Source of the DNA: Candidatus Woesearchaeota archaeon CG10_big_fil_rev_8_21_14_0_10_32_9
GTDB lineage: Archaea > Nanobdellota > Nanobdellia > Woesearchaeales > 21-14-0-10-32-9
Length of the DNA stretch: 6,300 bases
Direction: 5' to 3'
Assembly (NCBI GenBank): GCA_002762915.1
Contig: PCYF01000012.1
Location: 1-6,300, forward strand
Each line of letters starts with the position of its first letter. Position 1 is the first letter of the stretch. Shown in pieces: positions 1 through 5,043 of the stretch. The notes under the pieces are model-generated. The model was given only the letters and a program-made list of their open reading frames with translations, was not told the origin of the DNA and did no database searches. The translations under genes were made by a program, and so were the position numbers.

Positions 1-1464
1 TGGATTAAGATGACATTTTCTTTGGCAATGATTTTTCTGGTACCAGTTAAAATGAAATAATATGTTCTTCTTTTTATTTTTCGTTTTAATTTGTGCTAAT
101 ACTAGGCTTATTTCATTATAATTTATTGAGTCGTCGTTTATTTTTTGTTTGATATTTTTTAGTGTATCGTTTTCTGAATTAATGTGTCGTTGTATCTTGC
201 TGATTTTTTCTTTTGGTAGTATATTCCATACGTTTATTTGATTGTATAGGATTAATTTTGTTAGATGTTCGTATATTGTTGATTCTTTTAATTCTCTTTG
301 TTCTGCTATTTGTTTGATGTTTTTTCCTTTGAAGAATAATTGTTTTGTTTTTTGTTGACTAAATTCGACATTTGCTGATTCTGATTTTTTTATGTTGTTT
401 TCGTACTTTTTTATTTGTGTTTCTTTAATCGGCGGTATTATTGGGAAGAGATTGTTTAATTGTCTTGTGAGGTGTCTTCGATATTTGTAGGTATCTGCAC
501 GTCTAGTGTATTCTATCCATCCTTCAAATTTTTCTATAACTTTTTCACGGTCAATGATTTGTGAGTCATAGTCTATTTTTAACTGTTTGAAATTTCTTTC
601 AAATTTTTTGAGATTTTTCTTTCTGATTAGTTTATGATTATAGAATATTCTGAATCCTAAGAAATTAGCACCGTTTTCCAACGATAATATTTTTGATTTA
701 TCGGGATGAAGTTCAAGTAATAGTGCCTCTTTAAGAAATATATCAATTTGTTGTTTGTAGTGGTGTAATTTATCTAGGGAATTTTCGAGTATGATAAAAT
801 CGTCGACGTATCTAATATAGTATTTAATTTTTAGAATATGTTTTACGTATTGGTCAAGTTCATTAAGATAGATGTTGGCAAAGAACTGACTTGTAAGATT
901 TCCGAGTGGCATCCCTTTTCCTTTTTTATCTGTTTTATGGTTCTGAAGTATTTTTTCTATTAGTAATAGCAAATTTTTGTCTTTTATTCTTTTTTTGATT
1001 GTTGATAATAATATTTTATGGTCTACGGTATCAAAGTAGTGTTTAATGTCTGCTTTTAGAAAATAGCTTTGTTTAGTGTTATTTTTGGAGACTTTTCTTT
1101 TGAAGTAATCAAATCGTTTTATTGCACCTAAAGTGCCTTTTCTTAATCGGTTAGCATAACTATCATAAATGAATGTTTTATCAAATATTGGTTCTATTAT
1201 GTTGCAAATTGCGTGATGAATAATTCTATCTCTAAACTCCGATTTACTTATTTTTCTAGTTTTTGGGTCTCTAAGAATAAATGTTTCAAGTGGTTTTGGA
1301 ACATAAGTTTCTGTTTTAAGTTCGTATTGTAATTTAAAGAGATTGTTTTTAAATTCAGATTCAAACTCTATGACGTAAGGTTTAGTGGTTTTATGTTTTC
1401 TTGCTCGATCATATGCCAATTCAAGATTTTCGTAAGAATAAAGTTCGGCATATAAGTCATCCAT
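1..1464 (-). CDS. DGR reverse transcriptase with C-terminal HTH_40-like extension (3' end outside window)
   Basis: The enzyme copies the TR RNA into adenine-mutated cDNA. The frame is open for 488 codons from ATG 1464 and runs off the left edge. RT motifs are in order: LRKGTLGAIKRF (107-118); YFLKADIKHYFD with catalytic D139; GMPLGNLTSQ (184-193), whose LGNLTSQ form is typical of DGR enzymes rather than group II introns; YVDD (219-222), the catalytic pair; and NFLGFRI (267-273). A thumb region extends to about 340. DGR enzymes usually end near 350-400 residues. Here residues 375-460 form an additional domain with a clear helix-turn-helix (IKQIAEQRELKESTIYEHL) and a YNEISLVLA end, resembling the HTH_40 domain found at the C terminus of some RecQ helicases. 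HCQRKC (479-484) follows and may be half of a zinc site. A Shine-Dalgarno AAGGTG lies 6 nt before the ATG. No maturase X or HNH domain is seen before the edge. Confidence 0.95.
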   Translation of the reverse strand, partial: MDDLYAELYSYENLELAYDRARKHKTTKPYVIEFESEFKNNLFKLQYELKTETYVPKPLETFILRDPKTRKISKSEFRDRIIHHAICNIIEPIFDKTFIYDSYANRLRKGTLGAIKRFDYFKRKVSKNNTKQSYFLKADIKHYFDTVDHKILLSTIKKRIKDKNLLLLIEKILQNHKTDKKGKGMPLGNLTSQFFANIYLNELDQYVKHILKIKYYIRYVDDFIILENSLDKLHHYKQQIDIFLKEALLLELHPDKSKILSLENGANFLGFRIFYNHKLIRKKNLKKFERNFKQLKIDYDSQIIDREKVIEKFEGWIEYTRRADTYKYRRHLTRQLNNLFPIIPPIKETQIKKYENNIKKSESANVEFSQQKTKQLFFKGKNIKQIAEQRELKESTIYEHLTKLILYNQINVWNILPKEKISKIQRHINSENDTLKNIKQKINDDSINYNEISLVLAQIKTKNKKKNILFHFNWYQKNHCQRKCHLNP

Positions 1465-1491
1465 GTAAGCACCTTGTACTAATATTTTTTC

Positions 1492-1520
1492 TTATCGAAA
1501 GATAAACCCATTTAAAAATA
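1492..1520 (-). promoter_or_regulatory. Probable archaeal promoter of the reverse transcriptase, with a small hairpin near the start
   Basis: On the minus strand a TATA-like TATTTTTAAA occupies 1520-1511. It predicts a transcript start near 1490 and a leader of about 26 nt before ATG 1464. A short palindrome, TTATC-GAAA-GATAA (1492-1505), lies at the predicted start and could be an operator or a leader hairpin; its function is unknown. The box is weaker than the one serving the variable-protein gene. Confidence 0.45.
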
Positions 1521-1543
1521 CTACTATGGAATGGTTAAGAAAA

Positions 1544-1560
1544 CGAAAAGTTTATAAATA
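1544..1560 (+). promoter_or_regulatory. Archaeal BRE/TATA promoter of the variable-protein gene
   Basis: A purine-rich BRE-like CGAAAAG is joined to TTTATAAATA, a textbook archaeal TATA box. The expected start is about 25 bp downstream, near 1580, giving a leader of about 28 nt that holds the strong ribosome site GAGGAGGT (1593-1600). The box is almost self-complementary. The 143-bp gap to the divergent reverse transcriptase holds both promoters and nothing else recognisable. Confidence 0.75.
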
Positions 1561-1607
1561 CTGCGTACCATCCTAATATTAATATATTTTAAGAGGAGGT
1601 TATTACA

Positions 1608-2423
1608 ATGGCTTTAGAACTTAATGAACAAACAGTCCCTTTCAAAGAATTTTATGGAGCAAATTATAAGCAGATGCCTTTGCTTATTTCTGGAAAAAAT
1701 GAAAAAGGAAAAGTAGTAGATATTCCAAGAATCCCATTATCCTATGAAGGTTTAATGAAACGAAAACTTCAAGTATTAAATGCATCTCAAGAAATTCAAG
1801 ATGCATGGTATACAAATTATTTTGACACAGGAGACGGCGTTGCAACTGATCGTGCAGGAAATATTAAGATAGAATATGATTCTCCAACAATGAGATCTTT
1901 AAATCCTGAAAGTAAACTGAAATCAGGAGCACTAGTACTTGCTGATGATGCATTTGAGAAAATACAAGGACACGAATTTACTTCAAAAGATATTGCTAAA
2001 TACAAATTTAATGAGTCACTAAGCGAATCTGAAGTTAATGAGCACCCTTTTTGGATGGTACTCGCACGAGAAGATAAAGCATTATTAAAAGAGTATGCAC
2101 ATCAAATTTTCAAAAAAGCGAAAGAAACACACGGTTATGATAAAAACATGGGTGTATATTTATCCTCTTTTAGAGAAGTCCCGAATATGAGGCTTTGGTT
2201 GTCGAACAGGCTCGACAACGACTCGAATGCTAGTGGCCTCAATTTTCTTGTCAACTACATTGGGCGTCTGGTCGGGGTAGCGCCGGAGGCGCAGAGTGCG
2301 CTCGATAAATCATCCATTATTATTCCAGCACTGGATGATATTATAAAAATTTCATCACCATATGTTGCTGAAATTAATAGGGATGCTTTAACAAAAGATT
2401 TAACTGCAAATCTTTATAAATAA
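1608..2423 (+). CDS. DGR variable protein (271 aa)
   Basis: This is the diversified target protein of the retroelement. The ATG follows GAGGAGGT with 7 nt spacing, so the start is well supported. There is no signal peptide or membrane segment, so the product appears cytoplasmic unless exported another way. The first 150 residues are not recognised. HPFWMVLARE at about 147-156 leads into a helical stretch and MGVYLSS, then the VR-encoded part (about 195-225: RLWLSNRL to GRLVGV), and finally a conserved-looking APEAQSALDKSS tail of 46 residues. The GRLVGV end resembles the conserved end of many DGR variable regions, which usually adopt a C-type-lectin fold; that fold is not demonstrated here. 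Variable residues are D203, D205, S209, L211, F213, V215, Y217, I218 and V224. Five other AAY codons match the template. The binding partner is unknown. Oddity: the VR ends 143 nt before the gene ends, whereas most VRs lie at the very 3' end. Confidence 0.93.
   Translation: MALELNEQTVPFKEFYGANYKQMPLLISGKNEKGKVVDIPRIPLSYEGLMKRKLQVLNASQEIQDAWYTNYFDTGDGVATDRAGNIKIEYDSPTMRSLNPESKLKSGALVLADDAFEKIQGHEFTSKDIAKYKFNESLSESEVNEHPFWMVLAREDKALLKEYAHQIFKKAKETHGYDKNMGVYLSSFREVPNMRLWLSNRLDNDSNASGLNFLVNYIGRLVGVAPEAQSALDKSSIIIPALDDIIKISSPYVAEINRDALTKDLTANLYK
2189..2280 (+). repeat. Variable repeat (VR) of the DGR
   Basis: This 92-bp copy matches the TR at 2628-2719 with an offset of 439 and no gaps. It differs at 2210, 2214, 2220, 2233, 2238, 2239, 2244, 2245, 2251, 2256, 2260, 2276 and 2277. 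At each of these the TR has A; the VR has G six times, T six times and C once. About 18 other template adenines are unchanged. The changes at 201 and 223 are synonymous; the rest alter residues. The last two differences lie beyond the GC-rich core and may be fixed IMH/IMH* differences rather than mutagenesis. Confidence 0.97.
2262..2301 (+). promoter_or_regulatory. Probable IMH homing site with two overlapping hairpins
   Basis: GGGCGTCTGGTCGG (2262-2275) is a GC-rich block identical in VR and TR, fitting the initiation-of-mutagenic-homing element that ends known VRs. Directly after the VR are two perfect 5-bp, 3-nt-loop palindromes: GCGCC-GGA-GGCGC (2280-2292) and GCGCA-GAG-TGCGC (2289-2301). 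They share bases, so only one can form at a time on a strand. Known DGRs often have a DNA hairpin or cruciform just after the VR that aids homing. These palindromes are absent after the TR. The assignment of function is inference. Confidence 0.65.
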
Positions 2424-2436
2424 TTTTTTTTCATTA

Positions 2437-2447
2437 ATTTTTTATAT
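2437..2447 (+). promoter_or_regulatory. Possible promoter of the TR RNA
   Basis: A TATA-like ATTTTTTATAT in the T-rich gap after the variable-protein gene would place a transcript start about 25 bp downstream. That is close to 2467-2470, where the closing stem of the proposed RNA begins. A second candidate, TTTATAAAT (2413-2421), overlaps the stop codon of the upstream gene. The RNA could instead be made by read-through from the variable-protein promoter. The surrounding T-richness makes chance TATA-like matches common. Confidence 0.4.
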
Positions 2448-2463
2448 TTCTTCATTATTCTAC

Positions 2464-2744
2464 ATTTTGTCCCAGCCAAGCACGGTACATGCAAATACTG
2501 TGTAATAAGAAATAGCTGGACTACACGCTCTTTTACTAAGGTACTTTTTTTGCAGAAGTGCTATAAAATACAGCTACGACAGAAATGAAGTAGCGGTGAA
2601 AACTATTAGGTAAAGGGGCTAATCTTGGAGGCTTTGGTTGTCGAACAGACTCAACAACAACTCGAATGCTAATGGCAACAATAATCTTGACAACAACAAT
2701 GGGCGTCTGGTCGGAATAGTCAAGTTAAAATGCTGGGACAATAT
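2464..2744 (+). ncRNA. Probable structured DGR template RNA
   Basis: The ends pair: TTGTCCCAGC (2467-2476) is the exact reverse complement of GCTGGGACAA (2732-2741), with two more pairs outside one mismatch. Inside, the leader folds into consecutive local hairpins: 2481-2502 (7 bp, one G-U), 2541-2561 (6 bp, one G-U), 2573-2594 (GCTAC/GTAGC) and 2605-2623 (ATTAG/CTAAT). The TR follows directly at 2628. A 6-bp stem (CTTGAC 2686-2691 with GTCAAG 2719-2724) encloses the 3' end of the TR. No open frame of note covers the segment. DGRs need an RNA containing TR plus flanking structure as template and primer scaffold; the exact ends here are inferred from the closing stem. Confidence 0.65.
2628..2719 (+). 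repeat. Template repeat (TR) of the DGR
   Basis: This is the adenine-rich master copy of the VR, with 31 adenines in 92 bases. Read in the VR frame it has 12 AAY codons, mostly clustered in two runs. AAY codons suit adenine mutagenesis because changes at the first two positions cannot give a stop. The flanks of TR and VR are unrelated on both sides, so the repeat limits are sharp. The TR lies 204 bp after the variable-protein stop, on the same strand. Confidence 0.97.
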
Positions 2745-2757
2745 TTTATTCTTTTAG
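2742..2757 (+). terminator. Possible T-rich terminator of the template RNA
   Basis: TATTTTATTCTTTT follows the closing stem immediately. Archaeal RNA polymerase terminates at T-rich tracts without needing a hairpin, so this is a plausible 3' end. T-rich runs are frequent in this region, so support is weak. Confidence 0.35.
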
Positions 2758-2831
2758 TGATACCTTCTTCTAAATAGATTTCTCTTTGACTTTCATTTGC
2801 CATTTTTTGACTGTCATTCTCTTAGTTAGCG

Positions 2832-3126
2832 TATTTAATGATGGCAACCTGTTTATTATTATGAAATAGTTTTGTATCTTTTCTGTTATTTTTGTTACGT
2901 TTCTGTTAGATGGTCTTATAAATTATGAGAGCCTTTATGTTGTTATGATTGATTTGTATGTTTTCTTTATTGGTTTCATTGTTTTCTTAGTAATAAGGCT
3001 ATTAAATGATGACGACCTATTTGTTTGTGTATTACATTTACCTAGACACGCTATTAAATCAGGGGAGCTTTTACTTTAGTGTATTACGTTTTCCGACATA
3101 GTTTAATATATTTTGGGAGCCTGTAG
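2832..3126 (+). repeat. Degenerate direct-repeat array in a gene-free T-rich stretch
   Basis: The gap 2745-3148 has no convincing gene. It holds five related cores: TTTAATGATGGCAACCT (ends 2850), AAATTATGAGAGCCT (ends 2934), AAATGATGACGACCT (ends 3018), AAATCAGGGGAGCTT (ends 3070) and ATATTTTGGGAGCCT (ends 3122). Core ends are 84, 84, 52 and 52 bp apart. Units 2998-3049 and 3050-3101 align without gaps at about 34 of 52 positions, sharing GCTATTAAAT and GTGTATTAC in phase. A weaker ACCT copy ends at 2765. The last core overlaps the recombinase promoter. Possible roles are recombinase arm sites, regulator operators or replication iterons; none is shown. Confidence 0.6.
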
Positions 3127-3142
3127 GATAATATGGGGGTGG
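3102..3142 (+). promoter_or_regulatory. Probable promoter and ribosome site of the first recombinase
   Basis: TTTAATATA (3102-3110) is a TATA-like box that predicts a start near 3130. GGGGGTGG (3135-3142) is a good Shine-Dalgarno match 6 nt before ATG 3149. Together they favour ATG 3149 over the in-frame TTG at 3113, which would lie upstream of the predicted transcript start. The box also forms part of the last unit of the upstream repeat array, so a repeat-binding protein could control this operon. Confidence 0.5.
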
Positions 3143-3148
3143 AACAAA

Positions 3149-3712
3149 ATGGTATTTGAATACAAAAGAGAACCGTTAGAAGAAGACGAGATATTAGCAT
3201 TACGTAAAGCGTGCAGAAATTTTGAAGAGGAAGTAATAATAAATGTCCTCTTAGAGACAGGTATGCGTGTTGCAGAATTCAGCAAATTAACAGAAGAAGA
3301 GGTTAGTTGGCAGAGGGGATGCATAACAACGATAGGGAAAGGTAATAAGCGACGAGTTATTCCGTTAAGTAAGACTGCAAGATTTTATTTGACTGAATTC
3401 TTTAAGGATCATCGTAAGATTGATATTAGTCCTAGACTAATACAAATTAAAGTAAAAGCCGTGGCTGATAAGGCTAGAATTCATAAGCCTGTTAGTCCGC
3501 ATGTTTTACGCCATACGTTTGCCGTCTGTTATCTTCATCGTGGGGGCAACGTTCGGGCGTTACAGGGGATTCTTGGGCATACGAGCCTCACAACCACAGA
3601 TGTGTACCTAAATTATTCAGGACAGCGTGTAATCGATGATTTTAGCAGAATATGGGATAAAGAGCCAATAGAGGATACAAAAAATAGTAATTTATTAAAT
3701 TATATCCAATGA
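3149..3712 (+). CDS. Minimal XerA-like tyrosine recombinase (187 aa)
   Basis: This is a site-specific DNA recombinase, probably the integrase of the element. Numbered from ATG 3149, the catalytic set is complete: R40 (ETGMRVAE), K64 in the beta-hairpin (GKGNKRR), H118 and R121 (HVLRHTF), H144 (LGHTSL) and nucleophile Y153 (TTDVYLNYS). The protein begins almost directly at the catalytic domain and lacks the roughly 80-100 residue SAM-like core-binding domain of most family members, which are usually about 280-330 residues. The gap upstream shows no decayed N-terminal coding sequence. Its stop overlaps the start of the next gene as ATGA, so the two are translationally coupled. It could be an integrase, a resolvase or a DNA invertase; the target site is not identifiable. 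Confidence 0.9.
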   Translation: MVFEYKREPLEEDEILALRKACRNFEEEVIINVLLETGMRVAEFSKLTEEEVSWQRGCITTIGKGNKRRVIPLSKTARFYLTEFFKDHRKIDISPRLIQIKVKAVADKARIHKPVSPHVLRHTFAVCYLHRGGNVRALQGILGHTSLTTTDVYLNYSGQRVIDDFSRIWDKEPIEDTKNSNLLNYIQ

Positions 3713-4998
3713 CCGAAACAAAAAAGTTGGAAAAAGAGAATCCGCTAATTTATTACGCAATAATTTTAATAGCTCTCGGGCTTGTCGCGTATAAGTGGTT
3801 GAATTCTCTTGATAAAACAGTTCTTACTGATTTAGTAATTCAGATTGGGCTATTAATAATTTCAACAATCCTCATTTTAGCAATTACGGCATATGCAGTA
3901 AAGGGCTACATTTTAAAAGAAGAAAATGCAAAAGTTACAACCAAACTATTAATTCATATAACAAATATTTTAATTATAGTAACATTTATTTATAGAACCA
4001 TAGAAAAAGAAACAACAACATACTTCTATATGCCGCATCTAATAATAACAATAATTATTGTTATTTATTACGATTATGCATTGCATAATTTTATATTCGA
4101 GAGGAAAGAAATGCAAAAAAGAAAAAAGGCACAGATTGCAAGAGAACAAAAAGAGATTAAAGATTTTATTGATACAAACTTAGGTTGTTTATCATTAGAA
4201 GGATTAGAAAGAAAATATGAATATTTTAGACATAAAATATATTTTGACGAATCAGCAAACTCGTTCCACGGAAACTATTATCAAAAATTTGAAGACCTAA
4301 AAGATGCAATAAAAAGAGAAACAAAAGAATCAGAATTATTAAAAATAGAAAAAGACAAAGAAAATGCATTAAGAGAACTAAAAAATATTCGCTGGGAAAA
4401 ACAACAATTATCAATGAGCGAAGAATCGAAGAGAGCACACCGAATCTATGAATTAACAAACGATGATGAAAATGTACTATTAAGCAATAAATTAACAAAA
4501 GAAGATAAAGAAACATTAACAAAAGCTAAGTTTAAACAAGTAAATGAATACTGCGTACAACAAAAAAAGATTATATCTGTATTTGTAAAACCTATAATGA
4601 ATCATTCAGCAACACATACATTTCTAGTATGGTCAACAAAAAAATTACTAAAAGATTTTGACGTAAGAGATATTGTTATTCATGATACGAAAGATGCAGA
4701 CATAGTATTCAAGTATGACAATAAATATTATGCTATCGAAATCGAAACAGGAAACCTCTTACAAAAGAAAAAACAATTAGAACAAAAAATATATTGGTTA
4801 AACAAAAAATATCCTCACAGATGGTTCTTCATAGTATCAAATAGAAACTTGCAAGCAAAATATAAAGCACACGGCATTTGCACCCAACGGAATCGGGTGT
4901 ACGAAATACTGCAAGAAATGCTCGAAAATACACACCCGCGAAAAGCGGGTGTAAACAACAAAACCACGACTAAAACAAATCAAAAAGAGTCACTTTAA
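3709..4998 (+). CDS. Membrane protein with helical middle and PD-(D/E)XK-like C-terminal domain (429 aa)
   Basis: The family is not recognised by name. Four hydrophobic helices are visible at about 13-31, 42-64, 79-95 and 109-125, then a long charged, probably coiled-coil stretch (about 128-250). The C-terminal domain has a histidine-containing MNHSATHTF segment at about 297-305 and DADIVFKYDNKYYAIEIETG (329-348). That D...ExE pattern (D331, E344, E346) resembles the core of PD-(D/E)XK nuclease-like proteins and replication-relaxation-type plasmid proteins, where EVETG or EIETG strands recur. There is no clear lysine in the usual third position, so catalysis is uncertain. The start overlaps the recombinase stop and has no ribosome site of its own, implying coupling. 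A role in conjugation, replication or defence at the membrane is inference. The last 20 residues are low-complexity and follow a strong hairpin in the DNA. Confidence 0.85.
   Translation: MTETKKLEKENPLIYYAIILIALGLVAYKWLNSLDKTVLTDLVIQIGLLIISTILILAITAYAVKGYILKEENAKVTTKLLIHITNILIIVTFIYRTIEKETTTYFYMPHLIITIIIVIYYDYALHNFIFERKEMQKRKKAQIAREQKEIKDFIDTNLGCLSLEGLERKYEYFRHKIYFDESANSFHGNYYQKFEDLKDAIKRETKESELLKIEKDKENALRELKNIRWEKQQLSMSEESKRAHRIYELTNDDENVLLSNKLTKEDKETLTKAKFKQVNEYCVQQKKIISVFVKPIMNHSATHTFLVWSTKKLLKDFDVRDIVIHDTKDADIVFKYDNKYYAIEIETGNLLQKKKQLEQKIYWLNKKYPHRWFFIVSNRNLQAKYKAHGICTQRNRVYEILQEMLENTHPRKAGVNNKTTTKTNQKESL
4932..4952. repeat. Perfect 8-bp hairpin inside the 3' end of the membrane-protein gene
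   Basis: ACACCCGC-GAAAA-GCGGGTGT is a perfect stem, markedly GC-rich against its surroundings. A related weaker pair, CACCC (4881-4885) and GGGTG (4895-4899), lies about 50 bp upstream. Read on the minus strand, the stem is followed by GTATTTTC, so it might stop transcripts of the converging recombinase operon, whose stop codon is about 90 nt upstream of it. A role in termination is inference. Confidence 0.5.
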
Positions 4999-5043
4999 CA
5001 GCCCACTGTATAATGTCTCCTATACCCTAACAAGGAGAGGCTC
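4999..5043. other. Gap between convergent genes
   Basis: The stop codons of the membrane protein and the second recombinase face each other across 45 bp. A small palindrome AGGAG-AGG-CTCCT (5033-5045) overlaps the recombinase stop codon, and TCTCC (5016-5020) could also pair with GGAGA (5034-5038). Neither has a T tract long enough for a firm terminator call. AGGCTCCTAAAATAT (5038-5052) matches, inverted, 14 of 15 bases at 3108-3122. Confidence 0.4.

Larger units (their letters stand above)
1..2744. other. Diversity-generating retroelement (DGR) cassette, archaeal type
   Basis: The cassette contains, from left to right, a leftward DGR-type reverse transcriptase, a rightward variable-protein gene containing the VR, and the TR inside a probable structured RNA. 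All 13 differences between the 92-bp VR and TR fall on template adenines (6 to G, 6 to T, 1 to C), which is seen directly and is diagnostic for adenine mutagenesis. The left end is cut by the window because the reverse transcriptase has no stop codon before base 1. The layout is unusual: the reverse transcriptase is on the strand opposite to VR and TR, and no Avd-type accessory gene is seen. An accessory gene could lie left of the window. Confidence 0.95.

Noticed and set aside
1..1464. Group II intron or retron reverse transcriptase
   Set aside because: The LGNLTSQ motif is DGR-like, no intron domain V-like element or maturase X/HNH domain is seen, and a matching VR/TR pair is present.
1817..2005. 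Small reverse-strand frame inside the variable-protein gene
   Set aside because: No ribosome site or recognisable motif, and it lies fully within a well-supported gene.
2745..2830. Tiny reverse-strand open frames (about 15 codons) in the T-rich gap
   Set aside because: Too short and low in complexity, and no ribosome site supports translation.
2832..3126. CRISPR array
   Set aside because: Repeats are too degenerate, spacing changes from 84 to 52 bp, and no cas gene is visible.
3113..3148. Earlier TTG start for the first recombinase
   Set aside because: It lies upstream of the predicted transcript start, has no ribosome site, and the added residues (CRIIWGW) look non-coding; ATG 3149 has a good site.
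4226..4522. 98-codon reverse-strand open frame rich in Leu and Phe
   Set aside because: It is antisense to the coiled-coil part of the membrane-protein gene and simply mirrors its Lys/Glu-rich codons.
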